Shown: positions 1 through 8,735 of the stretch, one piece after another
Layout of the letters: every line of letters begins with the position of its first letter
How positions within the stretch are numbered: the stretch's first letter is position 1
Assembly: GCF_900635445.1 (NCBI RefSeq)
Contig: NZ_LR134117.1
Coordinates: 4,340,001 to 4,404,000 of the forward strand
DNA: 64,000 bases
Source: Serratia odorifera
GTDB taxonomy: Bacteria; Pseudomonadota; Gammaproteobacteria; Enterobacterales; Enterobacteriaceae
Reading direction: 5' to 3'
The notes under the pieces: generated by a model
The model's database searches: none
What the model was told of the DNA's origin: nothing
Seen by the model: the letters and a program-made list of their open reading frames with translations, nothing else
Program-made: the position numbers and the translations under genes

Positions 1-57
1 GGCATGAACAGGCGCCATTATAATGACGCCATCGCTAAATGCCACGTTAACCGTAGA

Positions 58-555
58 TCAACTTGCCGCTACAGTGACGTATTTCGCACAATTACACTGT
101 TCCAGTTGCGCGCAAAGCCCCGCCACCACTGCTTTCAGGCCTAATTCGTCGTGCTCGTCGAACCGTTGATAAACTGTGCTGTCGATATCCAGCACGCCAA
201 TCACCTGACCGCCAACCACCAGCGGCAGCACGATTTCGGCGTTGCTGGCGGCGTCGCAGGCGATATGGCCAGGAAACGCATGCACATCGCCGACGCGCTG
301 AATGCGGTTTTCTGCTGCGGCGGTGCCACAGACCCCTTTGCCCAGCGGAATGCGCACACAGGCAATTTTTCCCTGGAACGGCCCGAGCACCAGCTGCTTG
401 CCGTCCATCAGGTAAAATCCGGCCCAGTTGACGTCATCCAGCCGCTCATTGATCAGCGCACTGGCATTGGCAAGCGCCGCGATGAAATGGGTTTCGCCGT
501 CAAGTAGCGCCACCAGATCGCGTTTGAATTCCGCGTAGAATTGTTCTTTTGTCAT
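58..555 (-). CDS. msrC: Free methionine-(R)-sulfoxide reductase (GAF domain)
   Basis: A 165-residue cytosolic GAF-domain protein matching MsrC (YebR), which reduces free methionine-R-sulfoxide through a disulfide cascade. Three cysteines at residues 66, 76 and 100 have the same spacing as the catalytic and resolving cysteines of the E. coli enzyme (84, 94, 118). The GAF fold runs from about residue 20 to 150. It is transcribed away from letA across a 246-base gap, as in E. coli, where yebR sits beside yebST. A start with residues MTKEQFY follows a weak ribosome site. Nothing odd was seen. Confidence 0.93.
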   Translation of the reverse strand: MTKEQFYAEFKRDLVALLDGETHFIAALANASALINERLDDVNWAGFYLMDGKQLVLGPFQGKIACVRIPLGKGVCGTAAAENRIQRVGDVHAFPGHIACDAASNAEIVLPLVVGGQVIGVLDIDSTVYQRFDEHDELGLKAVVAGLCAQLEQCNCAKYVTVAAS

Positions 556-801
556 GTAGTAACCATTAACACTCTGTAGATAGCCTTAAGCTCGAGGCTT
601 AGCCCCTATAAAATAAGCATTAAATGCGTATAGTCACAAGGTTAATCATCTGTTGCTTCACAAAACCCTGCCCGACAGGGTATGTTTGCCAGCCAGAAAC
701 CCCGTTTACCTGCTTTGCCACCTTCCTTTATAACACGATGGCAAAGACGGCGTTATTTTCCAGCTACGCTAAATAGACCTGCGGGCTAAAGAGCAGTTTT
801 G

Positions 802-2052
802 ATGATGAAGATACACGCGATCACCGGCCCGCTTAGCACAGCGCGCCACCAGCGCTGCTGCGAATGCGACCTGCTGTTTATCCTGCCGCCACTGGCGGGC
901 AACCAGGCCGCTTATTGCCCGCGCTGCAATGCCAAAGTGGTCAATGGCCGCGACTGGTCGATGACCCGGCTGACGGCGCTGGCGGTAACCATGCTGCTGC
1001 TGATGCCGTTCGCCTTCACCGAACCGCTGATCAGCATTCGCCTGCTCGGCAGCCATATTCACGCCAGTCTGCTGGAAGGCGTCTGGCAGATGAGTCGCCA
1101 GGGCGATCCGATCACCGCCAGTATGGTGGCATTTTGTACCATGGGCGCGCCGCTGACGCTGGTGCTGTCGCTGCTGTATCTGCGTATCGGTCATCGGCTA
1201 GGCATGAATCTGCGCCCGGTGTTGCTGATGCTGGAACGGCTAAAAGAGTGGATCATGCTGGATATTTATCTGATCGGCATGGCGGTAGCGACGATAAAAG
1301 TCAAAGAGTATGCCGACATCGCGGCCGGCAGCGCGTTGATTGCCTATCTCTGTCTGACGTTACTCAGCCTGCTGACCCTGATTCACATGAACCTGGAACA
1401 GCTGTGGGAACGCTACTACCCGCAGCAACAGCCACAAGGGGCGCCGTCGGCGTTGCACGTCTGTTTATCGTGCCACTATACCGGCTATGCCGATTCGCGC
1501 GGCCGTTGCCCGCGCTGCCATATTGCCATGTGCCACCGCCAACCCTACAGCCTGCAAAAAACCTGGGCGGCGCTGATTGCGGCAATGATCCTGCTGATCC
1601 CGGCCAACCTGCTGCCGATCTCGATAATCTATGCCAACGGCGCACGAATGGAGGATACTATCTTTTCCGGCGTGGTCTCGCTGGCAACCTCGGGCAACAT
1701 GCCGATTGCCGCGATTGTGTTTATCGCCAGCGTGCTGGTGCCGTTTACCAAGGTCATCGTGCTGATCACCCTGCTGTTCAGCATCCATTTCAAAACCTCG
1801 CACAGCCTGAAAACACGTATTCGGCTGCTGCGCCTGGTGAGGTGGATTGGCCGCTGGTCGATGCTCGATCTGTTTGTCATCGCGCTGATGATGTCGCTGG
1901 TAAATCGCGAGCAATTATTATCATTTACTATGGGGCCGGCAGCCTTTTACTTTGGGTCTGCGGTCATTTTGACTATTCTTGCCGTTGAATGGCTGGATAG
2001 CCGATTGATTTGGGATGCACATGCAACAGGAAACGCCGAATACGACGACTGA
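802..2052 (+). CDS. letA: Inner-membrane lipid transport protein LetA (YebS)
   Basis: A PqiA-family integral membrane protein of about 416 residues that works with LetB to move lipids across the envelope. Two zinc-ribbon-like cysteine clusters are visible, one near residues 18-45 (CCEC, CPRC) and one near 218-245 (CLSC, CPRC), each followed by a four-helix PqiA domain. An in-frame TTG lies one codon upstream, but the tandem ATG codons at 802 and 805 are better starts. The end overlaps letB by 32 bases, so the two are translationally coupled, as in E. coli yebST. Confidence 0.92.
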   Translation: MMKIHAITGPLSTARHQRCCECDLLFILPPLAGNQAAYCPRCNAKVVNGRDWSMTRLTALAVTMLLLMPFAFTEPLISIRLLGSHIHASLLEGVWQMSRQGDPITASMVAFCTMGAPLTLVLSLLYLRIGHRLGMNLRPVLLMLERLKEWIMLDIYLIGMAVATIKVKEYADIAAGSALIAYLCLTLLSLLTLIHMNLEQLWERYYPQQQPQGAPSALHVCLSCHYTGYADSRGRCPRCHIAMCHRQPYSLQKTWAALIAAMILLIPANLLPISIIYANGARMEDTIFSGVVSLATSGNMPIAAIVFIASVLVPFTKVIVLITLLFSIHFKTSHSLKTRIRLLRLVRWIGRWSMLDLFVIALMMSLVNREQLLSFTMGPAAFYFGSAVILTILAVEWLDSRLIWDAHATGNAEYDD

Positions 2053-4654
2053 AGCGCGGGTCAAACACAAGCGCCGCATTTCACCCTTCTGGTTATTGCC
2101 GTTTATCGCCCTGCTGATCGCCGGCTGGCTGGTGTATAGCAATTTCCAGGAGCGCGGCACCACCGTCACCATTGATTTCCAGTCGGCCGCCGGCATCGTC
2201 GCCGGGCGTACGCCGGTGCGCTATCAGGGCGTCGACGTCGGTACCGTGCAGACCATCAGCCTGAGCAAGGATTTGCGTAAAATCGTGGTGGAAGCCAGCA
2301 TCAAAAGCGATCTGGAAGATTCGTTGCGCGACGGTACCCAGTTCTGGCTGGTGACGCCCAAAGCCTCGTTGGCCGGCGTTTCCGGGCTGGATGCGCTGGT
2401 CGGCGGCAACTACATCGGCATGATGCCGGGCGGCGGTCAACCACAGACTCACTTTACGGCGCTCGATACCCAACCGAAATACCGTCTGAACACCGGCGAA
2501 CTGATGCTGCATCTGCACGCCGACGATCTTGGCTCGCTCAATACCGGCTCGCTGGTCTATTACCGCAAGATCCCGGTGGGCAAGGTGTATGACTACACCA
2601 TTGCCGCCGGCAACAAGGGGGTGACCATTGACGTACTCATCGATCGCCGTTTCGCCAACCTGGTGAAGGACAATAGCCGCTTCTGGAACGTTTCCGGCTT
2701 TAAGGGCGACTTCAGCCTGGCCGGCGCTTCGGTGCAAATGGAAAGCCTGGCCGCGCTGGTGAATGGCGCCATTGCCTTCGACTCGCCGCCACAGGGGCAA
2801 CAGGCCAAGGCCGAGCAGAATTACACCCTCTATCCCGATCTGGCGCACAGTCAGCGCGGCGTCAACATCACCCTCGATCTGCCCAGTGGCAAAAACCTGA
2901 GTGAAAACCATACGCCGCTAATCTATCAGGGCCTGCAGGTCGGCACCCTGACCAAACTGACGTTGCAGCCCGACAGTAAGGTCACCGGCGAACTGACGAT
3001 CGATCCGTCGGTGGTAGATCTGATGCGCAGCGGTACGCGTATTGCCATGCGCAGCCCGCGCATCAGCCTGAATGACGCCAAGCTGAGCCAGTTGCTGACC
3101 GGCAATACGCTGGAGCTGATCCCCGGCGACGGCGAGCCACAACAGCATTTCAACGTACTGGACAGCAGTGAAACGCTGCTGCAACAGCCCGGGGTACTCA
3201 CCGTATCGCTGACGGCGCCACAGAGCTACGGCATTGACGTTGGCCAGCCGCTGATCGTACACGGCATCCGGGTCGGTCAGATCCTTAGCCGCACCCTGAC
3301 CGATGACGGCGTCAACTTCCGCGCAGCGATTGAAGCGCAATACCGTGCGCTGATCCACAAGGACAGCAAGTTCGTGGTCAACAGCCGGGTAGACGTCAAG
3401 CTGGGTCTCGACGGTATGGAGGTGCTTGGCGCCAGTGCGCAGGAGTGGATCGACGGTGGTGTACGCATCATACCGGGCAGCAAGGGCGAACCGGCGACCC
3501 AGTATCCGCTCTATAGCAATGCGGAACGTGCCGAAGCAGGCATCATCGGCAACAAACCCAAGCCGACCCTGACGTTGACCGCCAACAGCCTGCCGGATGT
3601 GCAAACCGGTTCTGTGGTGCTGTACCGTAAATTCCAGGTAGGTGAAATCGTCGACGTCAGGCCAAAGGCGAACGAATTCGACGTCGATATCTATATCAGC
3701 CCGGAATATCGCAAGCTGCTGACCAATCAGACCATTTTCTGGGCCGAAGGCGGAGCCAAGGTGCAGCTCAACGGCAGCGGGCTGACGGTGCAGGCGTCGC
3801 CGCTCAACCGGGCGTTAAAGGGCGCCATCAGCTTCGACAATCTGCAGGGTGTGACACTGGACAAGGGCAGCAAACGGCTGCTGTATGCCAATGAAACCGC
3901 CGCCCGTGCGGTGGGTAGCCAGATTACGCTACGCACCTACGATGCCAGCAAGCTGTCGCCAGGCATGCCGATCCGTTATCTGGGTATCGACATTGGCCAG
4001 GTCGAGTCGCTGAAGCTGGCACCGGAACGCAACGAGGTGCTGGCGAAAGCGGTGCTATACCCAGAATATGTCGATACCTTCGCCCGCTTCGGCACGCGTT
4101 TCTCGGTGGTCTCACCGGAGATCTCCGCCGCCGGCGTCAGCAACCTCGACACCCTGCTGCAACCGTACATCAACGTCGAACCGGGTCGTAGTGGACGTGC
4201 CCTGCGCACCTTCGAACTCCAGGAAGCCACCATCACCGACTCGCGCTACATGGATGGTCTGAACGTGGTGCTTGATGCGGCAGAAACCGGCTCACTGCAA
4301 ATCGGTACGCCAGTGCTGTTCCGCGGCATTGAGGTAGGTACCGTGACCGGTTTCTATCTGGGTGCGATGTCCGATCGCATCCACGTTGCCTTGCGTATCA
4401 GCAAGAAGTACCAGCACCTGGTGCGTAACAACAGCGTGTTCTGGCTGGCGTCCGGCTATAATCTGCAATTTGGCCTGACCGGCGGTGTGATCAAGAGCGG
4501 CACCTTCCAACAGTTCATTCGCGGCGGTATCGCCTTCGCTACCCCACCGACCATTCCATTGGCGCCGCAAGCCAATGCCGGCAAGCACTTCCTGCTGACG
4601 GCGGAAGAGCCGAAAGACTGGAAGGAATGGGGGACGGCAATCCCGCGCAATTAA
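2021..4654 (+). CDS. letB: MCE-domain lipid transport tunnel protein LetB (YebT)
   Basis: An 877-residue protein, the same length as E. coli LetB. It has one N-terminal transmembrane anchor (about residues 22-42) followed by seven repeated MCE domains. These are recognisable by recurring segments of the type TPVRYQGVDVGTV, each about 115 residues apart. LetB hexamers form a tunnel across the periplasm for phospholipids. I prefer the second in-frame ATG at 2021 over 2015, because the following residues then align with the E. coli N-terminus. It overlaps letA. Confidence 0.93.
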   Translation: MQQETPNTTTEARVKHKRRISPFWLLPFIALLIAGWLVYSNFQERGTTVTIDFQSAAGIVAGRTPVRYQGVDVGTVQTISLSKDLRKIVVEASIKSDLEDSLRDGTQFWLVTPKASLAGVSGLDALVGGNYIGMMPGGGQPQTHFTALDTQPKYRLNTGELMLHLHADDLGSLNTGSLVYYRKIPVGKVYDYTIAAGNKGVTIDVLIDRRFANLVKDNSRFWNVSGFKGDFSLAGASVQMESLAALVNGAIAFDSPPQGQQAKAEQNYTLYPDLAHSQRGVNITLDLPSGKNLSENHTPLIYQGLQVGTLTKLTLQPDSKVTGELTIDPSVVDLMRSGTRIAMRSPRISLNDAKLSQLLTGNTLELIPGDGEPQQHFNVLDSSETLLQQPGVLTVSLTAPQSYGIDVGQPLIVHGIRVGQILSRTLTDDGVNFRAAIEAQYRALIHKDSKFVVNSRVDVKLGLDGMEVLGASAQEWIDGGVRIIPGSKGEPATQYPLYSNAERAEAGIIGNKPKPTLTLTANSLPDVQTGSVVLYRKFQVGEIVDVRPKANEFDVDIYISPEYRKLLTNQTIFWAEGGAKVQLNGSGLTVQASPLNRALKGAISFDNLQGVTLDKGSKRLLYANETAARAVGSQITLRTYDASKLSPGMPIRYLGIDIGQVESLKLAPERNEVLAKAVLYPEYVDTFARFGTRFSVVSPEISAAGVSNLDTLLQPYINVEPGRSGRALRTFELQEATITDSRYMDGLNVVLDAAETGSLQIGTPVLFRGIEVGTVTGFYLGAMSDRIHVALRISKKYQHLVRNNSVFWLASGYNLQFGLTGGVIKSGTFQQFIRGGIAFATPPTIPLAPQANAGKHFLLTAEEPKDWKEWGTAIPRN

Positions 4655-4664
4655 CCCCGCCAGA

Positions 4665-4694
4665 CGGCAGGGCTGCCACCGTGCGGCCCTGCCG
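4665..4694 (+). terminator. Hairpin between letB and rsmF
   Basis: A perfect 9-bp stem (CGGCAGGGC at 4665-4673 with GCCCTGCCG at 4686-4694) with a 12-base loop lies just after letB. No U-tract follows, so it could be an attenuating or mRNA-stabilising hairpin rather than an intrinsic terminator. Confidence 0.45.
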
Positions 4695-4760
4695 ATACTC
4701 TCTGCCCCTCGCTTTATGTTACACTGCCGCCCTCATTTTGACCGTCCATAAGAGTTACCC

Positions 4761-6200
4761 GTGGCCAAATCTGCTAGCGTACTTCTGCCCCCAGCCTTTC
4801 TCGACGCCACGCGCGCGATCATGCCCGCCGCACTGTCGATGGAGGATTTCATCGCCGCCTGCCAACGCCCGCTGCGCCGCAGCATACGTGTCAATACGCT
4901 GAAAATCAGCGTTGACGGCTTCCTGGCGCTGGTAAAGGACTACGACTGGCAACTGGCGCCGATCCCCTGGTGCGCAGAAGGTTTCTGGATCACTCGAGAC
5001 GACGACGCGCTGCGACTCGGCAGCGCAGCGGAACACCTGAGCGGCCTGTTCTACATTCAGGAAGCCAGTTCCATGCTGCCGGTCAGCGCACTGTTCAGCG
5101 CAGGCGAAACGCCCCGTCGCGTACTGGACGTCGCGGCCGCTCCCGGTTCCAAAACCACCCAGATCGCCGCATTGATGAATAACCGTGGCGGCATTGTCGC
5201 CAACGAATACTCTGCCAGCCGCGTCAAGGTGCTCCATGCCAACCTCAGTCGCTGTGGGGTGAAAAACGCCGCCCTGACCCACTTTGACGGCCGGGTATTC
5301 GGCGCCGCTCTACCGGAGTCCTTTGACGCCATCCTGCTGGATGCTCCCTGCTCTGGCGAGGGCGTGGTGCGCAAGGACCCCGACGCCATGAGCAACTGGT
5401 CGCCGGAAAGCGTGCACAGCATTGCCGAAACGCAACGCCAACTGATCGACAGCGCCTTCCATGCGCTGGCGCCCGGCGGCGTGATGGTTTACTCCACCTG
5501 TACGCTCAATGCACAGGAAAACCAGCAGGTGATTAACAGCCTGTTGGCCAACTACGGTTCGGCGGTCAGCGTTGAACCGCTGGGCGACCTGTTCCCTGGC
5601 GCGCACCAGGCCTTGACCGACGAAGGTTTCCTGCACGTATTCCCGCAAATCTATGACAGCGAAGGGTTCTTTGTCGCACGCCTGCGCAAGCATCATGCGG
5701 TTGCGCCGCTGCCAAAGCCAGGCTATAAAGTGGGCAAATTCCCCTTCTCGCCGCTGTCCGGCAAAGACGGTGCGCTGGTGCAACAGGCGGCGGAAGCCGT
5801 TGGCCTGAGCTGGGATCGGCATGACCATCGTCTATGGGCGCGCGATAAGGAAATCTGGTTATTCCCGGCCGAGCTGGAGCCGCTGATCGGCAAGGTACGC
5901 TTCTCACGCATTGGCCTGAAACTGGCAGAACGCTTCCCGAAAGGCTTCCGCTGGCAACACGAGGCGGTGCTGGCATTGGCCGATGGTCACGCAAAGCAAG
6001 CCTTTGAGCTGGACGCCGCGCTGGCGCAGGAGTGGTTTCACGGGCGCGACCTGTATCCCGAGCCGCCGCCGCAGGGTGATGAATGCATCGTTACCTATCA
6101 GCATCAACCGTTGGGCATTGCCAAACGTATCGGCAGCCGGATAAAAAACAACCTGCCACGTGAACTGGTACGTGATGGCGTACTGGATTTCCATCAGTAA
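4761..6200 (+). CDS. rsmF: 16S rRNA m5C1407 methyltransferase RsmF
   Basis: A 479-residue RsmB/NOP-family enzyme that uses S-adenosylmethionine to methylate C1407 of 16S rRNA. The two family cysteines are visible: C196 in DAPCSGEG and C247, the nucleophile, in YSTCTLN. The SAM-binding segment around residue 125 reads VLDVAAAPGSKT. The C-terminal third matches the PUA-like extension of RsmF (YebU). It starts with GTG, and the length equals the E. coli protein. It follows letB by 106 bases, in the conserved yebSTU order. Confidence 0.95.
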   Translation: MAKSASVLLPPAFLDATRAIMPAALSMEDFIAACQRPLRRSIRVNTLKISVDGFLALVKDYDWQLAPIPWCAEGFWITRDDDALRLGSAAEHLSGLFYIQEASSMLPVSALFSAGETPRRVLDVAAAPGSKTTQIAALMNNRGGIVANEYSASRVKVLHANLSRCGVKNAALTHFDGRVFGAALPESFDAILLDAPCSGEGVVRKDPDAMSNWSPESVHSIAETQRQLIDSAFHALAPGGVMVYSTCTLNAQENQQVINSLLANYGSAVSVEPLGDLFPGAHQALTDEGFLHVFPQIYDSEGFFVARLRKHHAVAPLPKPGYKVGKFPFSPLSGKDGALVQQAAEAVGLSWDRHDHRLWARDKEIWLFPAELEPLIGKVRFSRIGLKLAERFPKGFRWQHEAVLALADGHAKQAFELDAALAQEWFHGRDLYPEPPPQGDECIVTYQHQPLGIAKRIGSRIKNNLPRELVRDGVLDFHQ

Positions 6201-6529
6201 CGTCCCTCCGGCGGCAATGTTGATATCTTGCCGCCAACCCGCTTTCTACCCAACTCCCCCACCGTCTGGCACGGTAACCACCAGCAGAGCGGCGCAGGAG
6301 CCGGGTTAATGCCAAGGCGGCGCTGAATGCGACACAGAGTGAAAGGCCAGTGGGTGGCTACCAGCAAAACGTCAGTTCCGTGATGGGATATTCAGCCCGG
6401 CTAGCCTGATGCCGGCAATAGTGCCAGGTTAAATGTTTACTGTGGCATTTTTTGCACCATTGACTATGCTCATTATGACGGCCTCTAACTGGTCTTACCT
6501 CTTACGTCCCGCTTGAGCAAGGAGTCTTC
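6201..6529. other. Intergenic region rsmF to yebV-like gene
   Basis: This is 329 bases without a convincing gene. An 8-bp hairpin (GGCGGCAA at 6210-6217 with TTGCCGCC at 6228-6235, 10-base loop) just after rsmF is a candidate termination or 3'-end hairpin, without a T run. The rest has no recognisable reading frame or RNA. Confidence 0.6.
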
Positions 6530-6778
6530 ATGAGTGTATCCGTAGTGAAAATAGGCAGCTTTGAGGTCGATGATGCGTATTTGTCTACGTCATCCGAGCA
6601 GGCTGAAGGCAAAGGTATTCTGACCATCCCGTGTAAATCCGATCCTGACTTGTGCATGCAGTTGGACGGCTGGGATGAACACACCAGCATCCCGGCAGTA
6701 TTGAACGGCAAACAATTGCTGTTGTACAAACAGCATTACGATCGTCAGGCCGACGCCTGGGTGATGCGCGTGGCATGA
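6530..6778 (+). CDS. yebV: DUF1480 family protein, YebV-like
   Basis: An 82-residue soluble protein matching the YebV (DUF1480) family of enterobacteria. The family is recognised from the conserved stretch around residues 36-50 (TIPCKSDPDLCMQLDGWD) and the C-terminal DAWVMR. Its function is not known. The AAGGAG ribosome site just upstream fixes the ATG at 6530. A strong terminator follows directly. Position after rsmF agrees with the E. coli yebU-yebV order. Confidence 0.88.
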   Translation: MSVSVVKIGSFEVDDAYLSTSSEQAEGKGILTIPCKSDPDLCMQLDGWDEHTSIPAVLNGKQLLLYKQHYDRQADAWVMRVA

Positions 6779-6794
6779 TGGTACGCCAGGAAAA

Positions 6795-6831
6795 CGCGCT
6801 GTGTTTGCTGAAAGACACAGCGCGTTTTTTT
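6795..6831. terminator. Bidirectional intrinsic terminator
   Basis: A 10-bp perfect stem (CGCGCTGTGT at 6795-6804 with ACACAGCGCG at 6815-6824) is followed by seven T and preceded by four A. It would end the yebV-like transcript and probably also the convergent C39-like/ASCH transcript. Confidence 0.9.
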
Positions 6832-7432
6832 ATGCCAGCGCGATACCACGCCCGGCGAAGAATCGCGCAAAGGTGTTGAGTGGCATCGTTACGTTCTCAC
6901 GCGTTGCCAGGCTGTCTCCCGAGGGATTATGAAAGCGCAACCTGGTACCGTCCGCCGCCGTTACCAGCACCAGATGCCCACCTTTATGTGGCGGTGTCTG
7001 GTGCGGCTGGCGGATAGACGGATGCACCGAGGCAATGAAATAACGTCGGGATGCCAGCAAGAGCGGTAACTGTTCGGCACTGAGATCGACGTGCACCTGT
7101 GCCTGCAGCCCAAACTGTTCCCCCACATATCGGACGAACGGCGCGTAGATCAGCCCCTTGATGTTATCCCCCTGACGCTGGTAAGCCCCGTAAGGCAGGC
7201 TACGTCGCGCCAGTTCCAACACCGGCGGTGCCACGCCGTCGCGATCGCGCAGCACCATGTTCAGGCACGCCATGCCGCAGACGTGATTGGCCCACTCACA
7301 GTATTCCGCCTGCGTCAGCGCCCCGCTACGCGTCCAGTTGAGGTCGTCTGCCAGACGGGCATCGCCGGCTATCAGCTGCGCCGCCAGCTCCGGCGTGGCC
7401 CACTGGCAGCAGTAAGGTACCGGTTTCGTCAC
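6830..7432 (-). CDS. C39-like cysteine peptidase domain protein
   Basis: A 200-residue protein with the layout of the peptidase C39-like family. A cysteine lies in NHVCGMACLN (C52 or C56), a histidine in KGGHLVLV (H153) and an asparagine or aspartate partner in FHNPSG (N169). It has no signal peptide or transporter domains, so it is a stand-alone cytosolic domain, unlike bacteriocin exporters. Substrate unknown. The stop of the upstream ASCH gene is one base away from this start, so they form one operon. Active-site assignment is inference from motif spacing. Confidence 0.7.
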   Translation of the reverse strand: MTKPVPYCCQWATPELAAQLIAGDARLADDLNWTRSGALTQAEYCEWANHVCGMACLNMVLRDRDGVAPPVLELARRSLPYGAYQRQGDNIKGLIYAPFVRYVGEQFGLQAQVHVDLSAEQLPLLLASRRYFIASVHPSIRQPHQTPPHKGGHLVLVTAADGTRLRFHNPSGDSLATRENVTMPLNTFARFFAGRGIALA

Positions 7433-7433
7433 C

Positions 7434-7826
7434 TCAGAACGTCTCGATGACCTTGAAATTCATCAGGATCAGCGACATGTTGGGGGAAAACAGATCGTAG
7501 GCCTCAAAGAAACGCTGATGCTCCCGACGCCAGTAGGCCAGCGACCGGTCGCCTTCCCCTTCGGCATAGGCATGCGCCTCGTCAACCTGATCGAAGCTTG
7601 TCAGATCCACCGTTGTCAATTCCACCGCACAAACCGGCTCGCCCTTGCCGTTGACCACCACAAAAACATCACCTTTTTGCGGAATGCCGTCCTGGTCCAG
7701 GTTCGCACAGGTCGCGGTCTTGGTACCGTTGACAATCAACGCCGCCAGTTGGTCCGCCAACTGTTCTGAATCTGCAAATGCCCAACGTTCGGCATTCTCG
7801 TACTGTTTGGGTAGCGCCTTCGCCAT
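7434..7826 (-). CDS. ASCH domain protein
   Basis: A 130-residue protein starting MAKALPKQYEN. An ASCH (PUA-like, predicted RNA-binding) fold is suggested by the early GTKTATC segment, the middle GDVFVVVNGKGEPVCAVE strand pair and the C-terminal FEAYDLFSPNMSLILMNF region. An upstream in-frame ATG at 7910 gives a 28-residue extension that does not look conserved, so 7826 is preferred. It is the first gene of a two-gene operon with the C39-like protein. The biological role is unknown; some ASCH proteins are amidohydrolases acting on modified nucleosides. Confidence 0.8.
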   Translation of the reverse strand: MAKALPKQYENAERWAFADSEQLADQLAALIVNGTKTATCANLDQDGIPQKGDVFVVVNGKGEPVCAVELTTVDLTSFDQVDEAHAYAEGEGDRSLAYWRREHQRFFEAYDLFSPNMSLILMNFKVIETF

Positions 7827-8020
7827 GTTTATTGCCCTGTTTGAGTCACTTTGCAGACAGAATAGTACACCGGATAGGCCGCTGCCCGCATCCGCTGCGT
7901 GTGTCTTCACTACGCCTGCAGCATCTTTACCGGTTTTTTACCCTAAATCCCTGTGCCTGCGCCGACGCAACAGGCATACTGGACGTTCACCCATTCCATG
8001 GCCGGCGGCCAGGCGGTAAC

Positions 8021-8131
8021 ATGAAAGACAGCGACAAAGATCCCGATGACACCTTCAGTGATTTATTAAAAGTCATTGCGCTTGTCGTTATTGTCATGGT
8101 TGTTTTAGCCATCTGGTATTTCAGCGCGTAA
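8021..8131 (+). CDS. 36-residue single-pass membrane protein
   Basis: A short ORF (MKDSDKDPDDTFSD then a hydrophobic stretch ending WYFSA). The acidic N-terminus is followed by one transmembrane helix of about 20 residues (LLKVIALVVIVMVVLAIWYF). The coding frame is plausible because a second tiny membrane ORF with a strong ribosome site follows 17 bases later. No family was recognised. Confidence 0.6.
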   Translation: MKDSDKDPDDTFSDLLKVIALVVIVMVVLAIWYFSA

Positions 8132-8148
8132 GGCATAAGGAGGAACAC

Positions 8149-8256
8149 GTGGCAAGCAAGCGCATGCGCAGCAAACACTGGAAAATGTTCCTGATTCTGT
8201 TGTTGATCTGTCTGGCGCTGCTACTGTTGCGCTGGGCGGCGATGGTATTCGGTTAA
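8149..8256 (+). CDS. 35-residue single-pass membrane protein
   Basis: A GTG-started small ORF preceded by a strong AAGGAGG ribosome site. The product begins with a basic segment (MASKRMRSKHWK) and continues into a leucine-rich transmembrane helix ending RWAAMVFG. It is probably co-transcribed with the 36-residue membrane protein just upstream. The pairing of one acidic-tailed and one basic-tailed tiny membrane protein suggests a complex or shared regulation, which is inference. Confidence 0.6.
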   Translation: MASKRMRSKHWKMFLILLLICLALLLLRWAAMVFG

Positions 8257-8380
8257 TTTTCACTATCACACCTCACGTTATCGCTTCCCCTTGCCGTTGT
8301 TTGCCCTGGTCGCCGGCATCGGTGGCGAATAGCCGCGCCAACTGCTACATTGAGCAAAAATCACCCAACCGAGGTTAACG

Positions 8381-8590
8381 ATGATGTTCTCGGAACAGGA
8401 GATCAAACCCGTCTGGGACGAAGTGGCACGGCTGATCGGCGACAGCGTGATGCAAATGCGTCACCGGGGCGAAACGCTGTCGGTAGAATCGCTGGCAAAA
8501 CATCTTTCACAGCAGTTGGCATGCAGCCAGAATATTGAACGCCGCATCCTGATCGGTGCCGCCATCAACATGCTGAAGGGAGAAAAGTGA
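8381..8590 (+). CDS. Small helical protein, possibly AriR/YmgB-like
   Basis: A 69-residue, probably all-helical protein. The central RGETLSVESLAKHLS followed by a charged helix and AAINMLKGEK faintly resembles the biofilm and acid-resistance regulators of the YmgB/AriR family, but I cannot assign it firmly. A GAGG ribosome site lies upstream of tandem ATG codons. The stop codon is embedded in a hairpin terminator. Confidence 0.6.
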   Translation: MMFSEQEIKPVWDEVARLIGDSVMQMRHRGETLSVESLAKHLSQQLACSQNIERRILIGAAINMLKGEK

Positions 8591-8616
8591 ATCGCCAACC
8601 GGACGGCTGGCGATTC
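8589..8616 (+). terminator. Hairpin at end of small helical gene
   Basis: A 9-bp perfect stem (GAATCGCCA at 8589-8597 with TGGCGATTC at 8608-8616) overlaps the stop codon of the preceding gene. No long T run follows, so termination strength is uncertain. Confidence 0.5.
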
Positions 8617-8735
8617 GGCAGATGCTCAAGGTATGCAAGCCCAAGCATCCGGTTGGCAGTGTCTCACGCTAACGTGGCGATATTAATCAGAATTATCGCG
8701 ATTTTATCATCAGACGGCATTTATCCTCCGAGGCT

